Shown here one piece after another: positions 7,914 through 17,666 of a stretch of DNA of 48,982 nucleotides. The DNA is taken from assembly GCA_017626305.1 (NCBI GenBank), contig JAGAIW010000136.1, forward strand, positions 1 to 48,982. Reading direction: 5' to 3'. The stretch is from Clostridia bacterium. Its GTDB lineage: Bacteria > Bacillota > Clostridia > Christensenellales > Borkfalkiaceae. Each line of letters begins with the position of its first letter. The stretch's first letter is position 1. The notes below the pieces were generated by a model. The model saw only the letters and a list, made by a program, of their open reading frames with translations, did not search any database and was not told where the DNA came from. The translations under genes and the position numbers were made by a program.

Positions 7914-7953
7914 CCTTAGGAGGGGCTTGTTATATCCATTTAACTAAGGAAGC
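7914..7953 (-). other. 5' half of a tRNA-Arg(CCT) broken at the anticodon loop: candidate attR
   Basis: Minus strand: acceptor strand GCTTCCT, D arm and loop (18 bp identical to the intact tRNA at 7,704-7,721), then stem AGCCC and anticodon loop CTCCTAA. After the loop the match to a tRNA ends: no T arm with TTCGA and no AGGAAGC strand follow. The shared 11 bp CCTTAGGAGGG (7,914-7,924) is the likely recombination core. The expected 3' half is not in the window and would lie left of base 1. Confidence 0.65.
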
Positions 7954-8078
7954 TTGTGTTTTTTATTTGATATAACGAAAAGTTATATCTAACATAATTT
8001 TGCTTTATTATTATACTACTTTTCTATAAAAAAGGCAAATATTTTTTATACTTTTTATAAAATTACACAGTAAAATTG

Positions 8079-9508
<1,430 letters not shown>

Positions 9509-9523
9509 TTTTAAAAAAAACTC

Positions 9524-9561
9524 GGGGCAGGTAGCGTTGAACGCATACCTGCCCCCTTTGT
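9524..9561. terminator. Bidirectional terminator between convergent gdhA and the CobW-type operon
   Basis: GGGGCAGGTA pairs with TACCTGCCCC, extended by GCG/CGC around a short loop. A T-rich tract follows on the plus side and an A-run precedes on the plus side (T-run for minus transcripts). Confidence 0.9.
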
Positions 9562-9563
9562 TT

Positions 9564-10523
9564 TTAATAGAAGGTTGCCAGCTGTTCTTCGGGCGGCTGA
9601 CCGATAATCACCTTTTCCGCCACCAACACAGGGCCTTTCCCTTTATAAATACGGTGTTTTTTGAACTCCACTTTGGCGGTAACGGTAATCCAGTCACGCG
9701 TTTGCAGCTGCATTTCGTTAGGAAGTTCGCACGCAAGTCCGCAATACTGTATATCATCCGCGCAACACGTCATGACGTGCCGACCCACCACGATATCCAG
9801 CGGTGAGAGCCGTTTGTCCGTAGCAACAATTCCCTTAAATTTAACCGTTTTGCCGATATACGTTTCCAAGTTTTCCGTCAAATCGCGATAGAAAAAGGCA
9901 TAATCCTTATCTTCGATACGGATAACGGGCGCGTTTACGTCAAAGGGCAACGGGTCTTCGATATCGTCAAATTCCGCTTTACCGTCCGCGTATTCGTAAA
10001 CGATATCGCAACGACGGGAAATACCGCGTACCACTTTATGAAACGCCATTTTATCCATGGACGCGTCAAAACGATTGAACACCACAAGCTGCGTATTGTC
10101 GATTTTATCAAAGGTAAACTGCCGCATGTTCGCGTTGTAGTTTAAAAACGTTTGCGCGTGGAAAAAAGTCATGACTTGGTTAATCATCCAGCCTTCGGGC
10201 ATAGCCGAGAAAAAGTCTTCTAAAAGCCACGTACCGTTGTACTCCACAACGACGCGTTCCGCTCCGCTTTCCAGCTGTAATTTGGTCAAATACTCTTCCG
10301 TAAGCTGCGATTTATCGTCGATAACGGCAAGCTCTACGCTTTCCGCATTCGCAAACTTAATCGTTTCGTATTCTTCTTCCCCTTCTTCCATCACCAAAAG
10401 CAAGGTTTTCTCCCCCGTTGCAAAGCGGGGGTCTTCCATTGTTTCTTGTATAAACTTGGTTTTACCTGATTCTAAAAAACCCAAAAACAAATAGACGGGC
10501 GTTTCCGTAGGTATCGTTTTCAT
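9564..10523 (-). CDS. CobW-like GTPase fused to a DUF1980/TIGR03943-like domain, 319 aa
   Basis: The N-terminal part is a CobW-type GTPase: Walker A GFLESGKT at residues 15-22 and an NRFD base-recognition motif near 155. The CxCC metal-binding motif of classical CobW/ZNG1 chaperones is absent. Residues about 225-310 (from GKTVKFKGIVATD through CCADDIQYCG to VEFKKHRIYKGKGPVL) look like the DUF1980/YcgQ OB-like domain known from putative permease partners. Start ATG follows AGGAAA. It is the last gene of an operon and sits 13 bases after a true CxCC CobW protein, so it may be its partner in metal delivery. The substrate metal is unknown; zinc is the usual guess for this family. Confidence 0.7.
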   Translation of the reverse strand: MKTIPTETPVYLFLGFLESGKTKFIQETMEDPRFATGEKTLLLVMEEGEEEYETIKFANAESVELAVIDDKSQLTEEYLTKLQLESGAERVVVEYNGTWLLEDFFSAMPEGWMINQVMTFFHAQTFLNYNANMRQFTFDKIDNTQLVVFNRFDASMDKMAFHKVVRGISRRCDIVYEYADGKAEFDDIEDPLPFDVNAPVIRIEDKDYAFFYRDLTENLETYIGKTVKFKGIVATDKRLSPLDIVVGRHVMTCCADDIQYCGLACELPNEMQLQTRDWITVTAKVEFKKHRIYKGKGPVLVAEKVIIGQPPEEQLATFY

Positions 10524-10536
10524 TTCCTATTTTCCT

Positions 10537-11574
10537 TTACGCCTTAAACAGCGTTTTTAATGCGTCTTCATGAAGTTTGCAGCCGATTACGCACAATCTG
10601 CCCGTAACCCCTGCTGCGCCTTCGCGCACGTCGGGTTCGCCTGGAACGTAGTCAAAATGCAACCAAGCGTTTTCTCCCGCTACAATCCCCTTCGCGCGGA
10701 GCACCGTTCCGTAGGTTTGTTCGTCGGCGATTGCCGTAAGCGCGGCAATCAGTTCTTCCTTGGTATACTTTCTGGTCGTTTCCATACCCCAACTGGTAAA
10801 TACGTCGTCGGCGTGATGATGGTGGTGATGCTTGTGACAATCGCAATCAGGGTCGTCGCACTCGTGGTGATGATGATGGTGATGCTCGTGACAATCGCAT
10901 TCGGGATCGTCGCACTCGTGGTGATGGTGGTGATGCTCGTGCGTTTCTTCTTTCAAACGCGCAAGCTCAGCCTGCAAGCAGTCTTTACGCTCCATTGCTG
11001 CGAGAATAGCTTTGCCGTCCAAGCTTTCCCAAGGCGCGGTAACAAACGTTGCGGTGGCATTTTTTTCTTTCAAAAGCGCAACCGCCGCCGCCAACTTTTC
11101 GTCCGACGCCTTATCGGTATGCGATAACACGATACAGCTTGCGTTTTCCACCTGATCCCCGAAAAATTCGCCAAAGTTTTTCAAATACATTTTACATTTT
11201 GACGCGTCGACTACCGTACAAAACGCATTCAACTGCGCATTTTCTAAGCCCGCCGAGCCAACGGCTTTAATAACGTCCGAAAGCTTGCCTACGCCCGAAG
11301 GTTCGATAACAATTCTATCGGGATTGTATTGCTTTTGCACCTGTTGCAAGGCTTTGGCAAAATCGCCGACGAGCGAGCAGCAAATACAGCCCGAATTCAT
11401 TTCGGTGATATTGATGCCGGCGTCCTGCAAAAATCCGCCGTCAATGCCGATTTCTCCAAATTCGTTTTCAATCAGCACTACCTGTTCGCCCACATAGGCT
11501 TGTTGAATGAGTTTTTTAATTAGCGTCGTTTTTCCTGCGCCTAAAAAACCAGAAAAGATATCAATTTTAGTCAT
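10537..11574 (-). CDS. CobW/ZNG1-type GTP-dependent metallochaperone with a His-rich metal-binding insert, 345 aa
   Basis: G3E-family GTPase that transfers a metal (usually Zn, sometimes Co or Ni) to client proteins. Visible: Walker A GFLGAGKT at residues 9-16, switch-like ENEFGEIGIDG, the family CxCC motif in GCICC at 62-66, a conserved VIEPSGVG, and SHTDK as base-recognition motif. Between about 210 and 258 there are three His clusters of 6-7 residues separated by two near-identical Cys/Asp units (ECDDPxCDCH), an obvious metal-buffering linker. A C-terminal CobW_C-like domain follows, ending in the usual small beta domain (WLHFDYVPGEP). ATG follows AAGGAG. In the operon it lies between the M29 aminopeptidase, itself a metalloenzyme, and the second CobW-type protein. 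Confidence 0.9.
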   Translation of the reverse strand: MTKIDIFSGFLGAGKTTLIKKLIQQAYVGEQVVLIENEFGEIGIDGGFLQDAGINITEMNSGCICCSLVGDFAKALQQVQKQYNPDRIVIEPSGVGKLSDVIKAVGSAGLENAQLNAFCTVVDASKCKMYLKNFGEFFGDQVENASCIVLSHTDKASDEKLAAAVALLKEKNATATFVTAPWESLDGKAILAAMERKDCLQAELARLKEETHEHHHHHHECDDPECDCHEHHHHHHHECDDPDCDCHKHHHHHHADDVFTSWGMETTRKYTKEELIAALTAIADEQTYGTVLRAKGIVAGENAWLHFDYVPGEPDVREGAAGVTGRLCVIGCKLHEDALKTLFKA

Positions 11575-11593
11575 TTGTATACTCCTTTACGGG

Positions 11594-12820
11594 TTAAAAC
11601 GCCCAGTTACCGTCCTTGAAAATTTGCACTCTTCCACCCGTCTTTTTAATTCCGACGATATCCGTATCCTTCGCGCCGATCATGAAATCTACGTGAATCA
11701 TACTCTCGTTGATGCCGCGTTTTTTACATTCTTCGTCCGTGTATTTTTCAAAGCCCTTCAAACATTCGTTAAAGCCTTGTCCTACCGCCAAATGGCAGCT
11801 TGCATTTTCGTCGAACAACGTATTATAGAACAATACGCCCGAATTGCTAATCGGCGAATCGTAAGGAATAAGCGCCACTTCGCCAAGCTTGCCTGCGCCT
11901 TCGTCCATACTGACCATATGCTTTAAAAGCGCTTCGCCCTTTTCCGCCTTCACTTCTACCACTTTACCGTTTTCAAAGCGCATGGAGAAGTTGTCGATAA
12001 TTTCGCCCATATACGAAAGCGGTTTGGTGGAATACACAATCCCTTCTACCGAGCCCGCTTTGGGCGAAGTGAACACTTCTTCCGAAGGAATGTTGGGATT
12101 GAAAATTCTACCCTTTAACGTCTTTTCCTTACCGCCTGCAAAACGTCCGTCTTCATTGAGCTCAATTTTAATATCCGTGCCGTTGGCGCTTTTGATTTCC
12201 ACGTACTGCAAACCAAGGTCGTTGAGATATTTGCAACGCGCGTCCAAATCTTCGTTGTGTTCTTTCCACGCCTTAATAGGATTTTTTCCGCCGGCGCGCG
12301 CCGTCATCAAGATGACCTTCCACATTTCTTCTACCGCTTTGGTTTCGCTTAAATGCGGGAATACCTTTTTCGCCCAAGCTTTTCCGGGAACGGCGGCAAT
12401 ACACCATTGATGTCTATTTTCGATTGCCAAACGGAAGGGCTTGATTTGCGGATACATGGCGCGGCGAGCAGCGCTCATTTTATCTTGGTCAACGCCGTTC
12501 ATGCCGTCGGGGTCTTCCGATTCGATAAACAGTCGGCAGGAATAATTCGCCGCTTTAAATTCCCATTTCGCTTTTGCCCAAGGTTTTAACTGCGAAAGCG
12601 ATTCCAAGCTACGATAGTTTGCCGAAAGCTTTTCTACGGGTTGATGACTCCATTCCACGTACACTTCGCTTGCGCCCGCCTTATAACATTCTTCGACGAC
12701 CATGGTAACGAACTCCGGCTGGTCTAAGCCCGCGCCGATAAATACCGTTTGTCCTTTCTTTACGTTTAAGCCTACTCGCGCAAGCAATTTTGCGTATTTT
12801 TTCAGTTGTGTCTTTCTCAT
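11594..12820 (-). CDS. M29-family aminopeptidase, 408 aa
   Basis: Cytosolic two-metal aminopeptidase (AmpS/PepS/thermophilic aminopeptidase T family) that trims N-terminal residues from peptides. The family's ligand pattern is present in the C-terminal half: Glu in PSEEVFTSP, Glu in LGEVALIPYDSPI, His in NASCHLAVGQG, and His-x-Asp in IHVDFMIG. Length is typical. The start is taken at 12,820 because GGAG lies 8 bases upstream; the longer frame to 12,856 runs through a hairpin and lacks a ribosome binding site. It follows the asparaginase gene by 58 bases, containing a dispersed repeat, and precedes the metallochaperone by 19, so the chaperone may serve this enzyme (inference). Confidence 0.9.
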   Translation of the reverse strand: MRKTQLKKYAKLLARVGLNVKKGQTVFIGAGLDQPEFVTMVVEECYKAGASEVYVEWSHQPVEKLSANYRSLESLSQLKPWAKAKWEFKAANYSCRLFIESEDPDGMNGVDQDKMSAARRAMYPQIKPFRLAIENRHQWCIAAVPGKAWAKKVFPHLSETKAVEEMWKVILMTARAGGKNPIKAWKEHNEDLDARCKYLNDLGLQYVEIKSANGTDIKIELNEDGRFAGGKEKTLKGRIFNPNIPSEEVFTSPKAGSVEGIVYSTKPLSYMGEIIDNFSMRFENGKVVEVKAEKGEALLKHMVSMDEGAGKLGEVALIPYDSPISNSGVLFYNTLFDENASCHLAVGQGFNECLKGFEKYTDEECKKRGINESMIHVDFMIGAKDTDIVGIKKTGGRVQIFKDGNWAF

Positions 12821-12841
12821 GATATATTCTCCATTTCTATA

Positions 12842-12870
12842 TTTCAACGCATACACGGTATGCCCGTTTT
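12842..12870. repeat. 29-bp dispersed hairpin repeat, copy 1
   Basis: 28 of 29 bases match 19,949-19,977. It contains nested inverted repeats: ACGCA/TGCGT (extending to 12,875) around ACGG/CCGT. It lies between the asparaginase and aminopeptidase genes. A T-run follows on the plus strand, opposite to the direction of these genes. Confidence 0.7.
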
Positions 12871-12878
12871 TGCGTTTT

Positions 12879-13874
12879 TTATCCGATTAAATCGTAATTC
12901 ACCGATTGATAAAACAGCTTGCGGATTTCGTTATCGTCTTTGGTTTGCGCCAAAATCCACATGAGCTTGGTGATGATACTTTCGTTGGTCATGGAATAGC
13001 TTTCCAACAAATCAAACCTATTCTTCAACCCCCTGCCCACGCGATAAACGTCCATATCGCTGCCTTCTTGCTGCACCTGTGTGGTAACGACGAGCGTTTT
13101 ACCCTTTCTTTCCCAGCTTTGAATGACGTCGTAAAAACCGTAATACTCTCCTTCGGGAACACCGCCCGTACCATAGCCCGACAACACAACCGCGTCGTGT
13201 AAACGGAAATACGCATCTAAAATATCCGCTTTTACCCCCGGCGTCAACGTCAAAAGCGCGACTTTTTCATTCAACGCGGTGAAAAACTGCGGTTTTTCCT
13301 TTTTGGGCGTTACGATATAGTTAATCAGCTTGCCGTCGCGGATAACCCCAAGGTTGGGAAAATCGACGCTTGCAAAAGCATTAAAGCTTTTGGTGCGGAT
13401 TTTTTTTGCTCTCGTTCCCGCGATAATATTGCCTTGGAATACGATAACGACGTCACTTGCCGTATCGCTTGCCGCATACAAAAAGCTATCGCGAAGGTTA
13501 ATTCTACCGTCAGTATCTTCCTTATCAATCGGCTTTTGCGAGCCCGTTAAAACAATGGGTTTGGGGGAATGTTGCACCAAATACGAAAGCATTGCCGCCG
13601 TATACGACATAGTGTCCGTGCCGTGGCAAATCACAAATCCGTCGTAATTATCGTACTCTTCTTGAATGGCGGTGGCAAGCTTTAACCAATGCTCGGGAGT
13701 GACGTTAGTGCTGTCGATATTATACAGTTGCACCGCGTCGACTTCGCAAAAGTCAAGCACTTCGGGCACGTATTTTATCAGGGCGTCCGCTTGCAACTCT
13801 GGAATTAAACCGTTCGCGCCTGAATGCGACGCTATCGTACCGCCCGTCGCCAACAATAATATTTTCTTTTTCAT
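12879..13874 (-). CDS. ansA: Type I (cytoplasmic) L-asparaginase, 331 aa
   Basis: Hydrolyses L-asparagine to aspartate and ammonia. Both catalytic Thr motifs are visible: LLATGGTIAS at the N-terminus and CHGTDTMSYTA near residue 87, plus the family segments LTGSQKPI and INLRDS. No signal peptide precedes the first motif, so it is the cytosolic type. The start at 13,874 (ATG, then three Lys) has GGGGAA upstream; the longer frame adds 23 residues with no family similarity. Twenty bases separate it from the U32 peptidase gene. With gdhA next door it points to amino acid nitrogen turnover, though the two are on opposite strands. Confidence 0.95.
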   Translation of the reverse strand: MKKKILLLATGGTIASHSGANGLIPELQADALIKYVPEVLDFCEVDAVQLYNIDSTNVTPEHWLKLATAIQEEYDNYDGFVICHGTDTMSYTAAMLSYLVQHSPKPIVLTGSQKPIDKEDTDGRINLRDSFLYAASDTASDVVIVFQGNIIAGTRAKKIRTKSFNAFASVDFPNLGVIRDGKLINYIVTPKKEKPQFFTALNEKVALLTLTPGVKADILDAYFRLHDAVVLSGYGTGGVPEGEYYGFYDVIQSWERKGKTLVVTTQVQQEGSDMDVYRVGRGLKNRFDLLESYSMTNESIITKLMWILAQTKDDNEIRKLFYQSVNYDLIG

Positions 13875-13894
13875 ATCTGTATTCCCCGTTATTT

Positions 13895-15091
13895 TTACGC
13901 TTTTCTGCGTAAAAAGTCCCCTTTCTTCAAATCGTACGGACAAGCCACTTTATACGTTTCACAAACGAGTTTTCCGTCATTCGTCTTTTCACCCTTGGAC
14001 GTTTCCAGTTCTCCAACGGTAAACGATTTTTTAAAATTGCCGTCGGGCGAGAGTACTTCCAAAACGTCGCCCGTATAAAAACGGTTGCGCATTTGCGCAT
14101 ACGTATAGCCGTTTTCACTACCCGTAACGTCGGCGATATAGGTGTACTCCCCTTTGGATTGACTGTCTTTATAGTTCACCGTATGCGGATTATTCCCGTC
14201 GGCGTAGGCTTGCGTATATTCTCTATGCGCCACAGCCAACAGCTCTTGCGAAGAAACGCTTTCATCTTCGCCGTCCATAGCTCTTCTATACGCGTTGATG
14301 ACCGTCGCCAGATAATACGCACTCTTCATTCTGCCTTCAATTTTAAAGGAATTTACCCCCGCGTCTTGTAAATCGTTTAAACGGGAAAGCATATTCAAGT
14401 CCTTACTGTTGAGAATATACGTTCCCTTTTCATCCTGCTCGATAGGCAACCATTCGGACGGACCGCCCGTAGCGTTCAGCGCACGGACTTCATAACGCCA
14501 ACGACAGGACTGCACGCACGCGCCGCGGTTAGACGAACGCCCGTCGAGATAGTCGGACAGCAAACACCTGCCGCTATACGATATGCACATAGCACCGTGG
14601 ACGAACGCTTCCAGTTCGATTTCGGGAACAAAATCCCGTATTTGCGCAATTTCCTTTAAAGACAGCTCCCGTGCGAGAATGATACGCGAAACACCCTGTT
14701 CCTTCCAAAACTTTACGGCGTATTGATTCGTCGTATTCGCCTGTGTGGATAAATGCACGGGCAGGGACGGAGCTACTTGTTTGACAACATACACCACCCC
14801 CACGTCGCTGACGATAACACCGTCCGCGCCAAACGCAGCAAGCTGCGTAAAGTAGTCCTTCATTTGCGCAAAATCGGCGTTACGCGCCAAAATATTTGCC
14901 GTAACGTATACTTTTTTTCCCATGCTATGGGCAAGCGCAATTGCTTGGCGCAATTCTTCTAAGGTAAAATTATCGGCAAACGTACGCAAGGAAAAGTTTT
15001 TTCCGCCGAGATATACGGCGTCCGCGCCGAAGTGCAACGCCGTTTCCAGCTTAGCAAAGCTACCCGCAGGAGCTAACAATTCCGCCTTCAT
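13895..15091 (-). CDS. trhP: U32-family peptidase, probable tRNA uridine-34 hydroxylation protein (TrhP/YrrO-like), 398 aa
   Basis: Known: U32 proteins of this type (TrhP, Bacillus YrrN/YrrO) make 5-hydroxyuridine at the wobble position, using prephenate and an Fe-S cluster, and TrmR methylates it to 5-methoxyuridine. Seen: N-terminal ELLAPAGSFAKLETALHFGADAVYLGG, typical of U32 proteins; the signature EAFVHGAMCISYSGRCLLS followed by NRGACVQSCRW, which carries the conserved Cys set; and a C-terminal beta-rich domain. It overlaps the TrmR-like methyltransferase stop by an ATGA, which strongly supports the tRNA-modification role rather than collagenase-like peptidase activity. In Bacillus this is a two-gene U32 pair; only one is present here. 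Confidence 0.88.
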   Translation of the reverse strand: MKAELLAPAGSFAKLETALHFGADAVYLGGKNFSLRTFADNFTLEELRQAIALAHSMGKKVYVTANILARNADFAQMKDYFTQLAAFGADGVIVSDVGVVYVVKQVAPSLPVHLSTQANTTNQYAVKFWKEQGVSRIILARELSLKEIAQIRDFVPEIELEAFVHGAMCISYSGRCLLSDYLDGRSSNRGACVQSCRWRYEVRALNATGGPSEWLPIEQDEKGTYILNSKDLNMLSRLNDLQDAGVNSFKIEGRMKSAYYLATVINAYRRAMDGEDESVSSQELLAVAHREYTQAYADGNNPHTVNYKDSQSKGEYTYIADVTGSENGYTYAQMRNRFYTGDVLEVLSPDGNFKKSFTVGELETSKGEKTNDGKLVCETYKVACPYDLKKGDFLRRKA

Positions 15092-15723
15092 ACTTCCTTC
15101 TCCTTGCCCTTATATACGGACACCGCTACGCCGTCGCCTACGTTGACGACAGACGTAATAAAGTCTTTATCCTTGGTTACCGTTTCTAAATACGAGCGTA
15201 TTTTATCCACGATAGAATGTCGTTTTTGCGGTGTGGGCTCTTCTCCGCTGACCCAACCGTACAAAAGCACGTCGTCGGCAAAGAGTACGCTATCCTTTTT
15301 CATTAGCCGCTTTAAGTCGAACAAATACTTTTCGTATTGCGCCTTCGGTCCGTCTAAAAATACGAAGTCGAACTCCCCGTCCATCATGGCGAGAATTTCC
15401 CCTGCGTCGCCCAAATGCGCGTTTACGCGGTGTTCTACGCCAAAATACGCAAAGTTTTCTTTCGCCTGAACGTATCTATCTTCTTCCAACTCAATGGTGG
15501 TCAGCCTTGCCGTGGGACAAGCTTGGAGCATAGCCACCCCCGAAAGCCCTACCGCCGTACCGATTTCCAAAATCTTTTTTGGCTTACAAAGGGCAAGGGT
15601 CACCAAAAGGTATTGCAACGTTTCGTCGTCGGCTACGGGAATCCCGTTTTGCAACGCCTGCTTACGCCGTTCGTCCACTTCCGCGTCTATATCCAGTTGT
15701 ACCAAGGATGCCGTATATTGCAT
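15088..15723 (-). CDS. trmR: SAM-dependent O-methyltransferase, probable tRNA 5-hydroxyuridine methyltransferase TrmR, 211 aa
   Basis: Class I methyltransferase of the YrrM/catechol-O-methyltransferase type. Visible: ILEIGTAVGLSGVAML (SAM motif I), the acidic loop TTIELEEDRY, and FDFVFLDGPKAQYEKYL, the segment with the catalytic/metal Asp. Length is normal. ATG follows AAAGGAA. Its stop overlaps the start of the U32/TrhP gene, the same order as yrrM and yrrO in Bacillus, so it likely converts ho5U34 to mo5U34 in tRNAs. It is probably the first gene of the operon that runs down to 9,564. Without the U32 neighbour the family alone would not give the substrate. Confidence 0.88.
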   Translation of the reverse strand: MQYTASLVQLDIDAEVDERRKQALQNGIPVADDETLQYLLVTLALCKPKKILEIGTAVGLSGVAMLQACPTARLTTIELEEDRYVQAKENFAYFGVEHRVNAHLGDAGEILAMMDGEFDFVFLDGPKAQYEKYLFDLKRLMKKDSVLFADDVLLYGWVSGEEPTPQKRHSIVDKIRSYLETVTKDKDFITSVVNVGDGVAVSVYKGKEKEV

Positions 15724-15806
15724 GTTTTTTTCCTTTGTTTTTCCCCTTATTCATTATAGAGCAAATGCAACTTGTCCAAAATTAAATTCAACTCATTCCG
15801 TAATGG

Positions 15807-17633
15807 CTATACGTCGAGAATACTGACGGCAATTAAGGGGGATTGCTTACTCTTTTTATAAAAATAATTCTTTAACGCCCTTTTCACCACGGCGGCAAGC
15901 TCTTCTTGATAACCGTAGCCGTAAACGTACCCGTCGACGGCGCGTTTGACCACCGCCTTGATTTCTTCCGCGCTACCCGTGCTTTCGGTAAACACACAAC
16001 CGTACGCTTGTACCACGGGTTCGTTAATCACGTAATTGCCCGTAACCGCCAAGGACACGGAAAATACACCGTCCGCCGCCATTTTCAAACGTTCCTTCAT
16101 GACGTCGCTCGTACCGTAGTCTTCATACCCTTCCCCGTCAATTAACCACGTTCCCGCAGGTACGTTTTCCGCTAAGGAAAGACTATTTTCGGTGAGTTCG
16201 ACACAGTTGCCGATTTCCGTTAAAAGAATATTTTGCGCAGGCATACCCATACTGATCGCCAAATCGGCATGGCGTTTTAAATGCCTGTATTCCCCGTGTA
16301 CGGGAATGAAAAATTTCGGCTTTAACAACGCATGCAGGATTTTGTGTTCTTCTTGGCAAGCATGTCCCGATACGTGGATTTTTTCCAAGCTTTCGTATAC
16401 CACGCGCGCGCCCTTTTTATACAAGTTATTGATAACCCGATACACGGGCTTTTCGTTACCGGGAATGGGGTTCGCGGAAATGATAATGGTATCGTTTGTA
16501 CCTACCGTGACCTTATTAAACTCGCCCATAGCCATACGCGTAAGCGCGCTCATGGGTTCTCCTTGCGAGCCTGTGGATACGATTAACAGCTCTCCGTCGA
16601 AAAGATTTTTCGTCTTTTCAATATCGATAAGCACGCCTTCGGGAATTTTCAATTCCCCGATTTTCACCGCCGCCTCGACCACCTTGAACATACTCCTGCC
16701 CGACAGCGCAACCTTACGGCGATACTTCACCGCCAAGTCGATAATTTGCTGTAAACGGTGTACGTTGGACGCAAACGTCGCGATAATCAAACGACGGTTA
16801 TTATTTTCCGAAAACAAATGATCCAAAGTCGTACCGACGACCGTTTCACTCATGGTATAGCCGCCGCGTTCGATATTCGTCGATTCGGCAAGATATAAAA
16901 GGACGCCTTCTTTGCCCAGCTCGGCAATACGCTTTAAGTCAATGGGTTCGCCGGCAACGGGCGTAAGGTCAATTTTAAAATCGCCGCTGTGATAAATCAA
17001 GCCGACGGGTGTGCGGATTGCCAACGCGCAAGCACCTGAAATGGAGTGATTGACGTTGATAAATTCCACTTCAAACGCTCCCAAACGAACGACGTCGCCC
17101 GCCCGTACAACTCTACCCACAGCGCCTGCGATACGGTGTTCTTGTAGCTTGTTGTCCGTGAGCATCAGCGTAAGTTTCGTGCCGTAAACGGGCGTATCGG
17201 GGAGCACTTCCTTCATCAAATACGGAACGCCGCCGATATGGTCTTCATGCCCGTGCGTGAGCAATATCCCACGAATTTTTTCTTTGTTTTGGGACAAATA
17301 CGTTACGTCAGGAACGACGGAATCGATACCCGGCATATCTTCCCCGGGGAAAGTAAGTCCTGCGTCGATAACGATAATATCGTTACCGTATTCGATAGCC
17401 GTCATATTTTTACCGATTTCCCCTACGCCGCCGAGAAAGATAATTTTAACTGGCTTTTTCTTTTTCGGTTTTTTCTCGATAGGCGTTTGTGTTTTGGACT
17501 GCGCCGTGCGTTTTTTCGACGTTCCGTCCATTTTCAAGGGCGTAGCTTTCGGCGTTTTCTCTTTACGCTTTTGTTCGGACGTTTGTCCTTTTCCACGCTT
17601 TTGTATAACGCTTTCTTCTTTATTCTTTTTCAA
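15807..17633 (-). CDS. rnj: Ribonuclease J with a basic N-terminal tail, 608 aa
   Basis: Metallo-beta-lactamase/beta-CASP RNase with 5'-3' exo- and endonuclease activity, central to mRNA decay and rRNA maturation in Firmicutes. Visible: FLGGVGEIGKNM at the core start, the zinc motif LTHGHEDHIGG, beta-CASP segments (IATFASNVHRLQQI, a TGSQGEPMSALTRM motif), VSGHACQEEH, and PVHGEYRHL, then a C-terminal domain. The first 55 or so residues are an extra Lys/Arg-rich, low-complexity tail, probably RNA- or ribosome-binding. The start is set at a TTG (17,633) because AAGGAG lies 6 bases upstream; the longer frame begins at a TTG inside a hairpin. Two hairpins in the leader suggest post-transcriptional control. 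Confidence 0.93.
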   Translation of the reverse strand: MKKNKEESVIQKRGKGQTSEQKRKEKTPKATPLKMDGTSKKRTAQSKTQTPIEKKPKKKKPVKIIFLGGVGEIGKNMTAIEYGNDIIVIDAGLTFPGEDMPGIDSVVPDVTYLSQNKEKIRGILLTHGHEDHIGGVPYLMKEVLPDTPVYGTKLTLMLTDNKLQEHRIAGAVGRVVRAGDVVRLGAFEVEFINVNHSISGACALAIRTPVGLIYHSGDFKIDLTPVAGEPIDLKRIAELGKEGVLLYLAESTNIERGGYTMSETVVGTTLDHLFSENNNRRLIIATFASNVHRLQQIIDLAVKYRRKVALSGRSMFKVVEAAVKIGELKIPEGVLIDIEKTKNLFDGELLIVSTGSQGEPMSALTRMAMGEFNKVTVGTNDTIIISANPIPGNEKPVYRVINNLYKKGARVVYESLEKIHVSGHACQEEHKILHALLKPKFFIPVHGEYRHLKRHADLAISMGMPAQNILLTEIGNCVELTENSLSLAENVPAGTWLIDGEGYEDYGTSDVMKERLKMAADGVFSVSLAVTGNYVINEPVVQAYGCVFTESTGSAEEIKAVVKRAVDGYVYGYGYQEELAAVVKRALKNYFYKKSKQSPLIAVSILDV

Positions 17634-17645
17634 TACGTTCTCCTT

Positions 17646-17662
17646 GGCGGAGTTTTTCCGCC
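17646..17662 (-). promoter_or_regulatory. Leader hairpin directly upstream of the RNase J ribosome binding site
   Basis: GGCGGA and CCGCC pair around an A-rich loop; its 3' arm (minus strand) abuts the AAGGAG of rnj. It could shield the 5' end from RNase J itself or tune translation. Function is inferred. Confidence 0.45.
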
Positions 17663-17666
17663 GATA

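Larger units (their letters stand above)
1..7924. mobile_element. Right part of an AT-rich defence/restriction island integrated at a tRNA-Arg gene (left end outside window)
   Basis: Seen: all genes from 1 to 7,608 are plus-strand, AT-rich in codon use, and encode methyltransferases, nucleases and a TIR protein, whereas everything from 8.1 kb on is richer in GCG/GGC/GAC codons and mostly housekeeping. The block ends at an intact tRNA-Arg(CCT), a pair of 11-bp direct repeats, and a 5' tRNA-Arg fragment that stops at its anticodon loop. Known: tyrosine integrases often recombine in tRNA anticodon loops and use short direct repeats as arm sites. Inferred: the island entered a tRNA-Arg gene whose 5' half is at 7,914-7,953; the matching 3' half and the integrase would lie left of base 1. 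No integrase is visible in the window, so mobility today is not shown. Confidence 0.6.

Noticed and set aside
10570-11127. 185-aa plus-strand frame opposite the His-rich CobW gene
   Set aside because: It is the antisense of the His repeats (rich in Val/Met) with no ribosome binding site.
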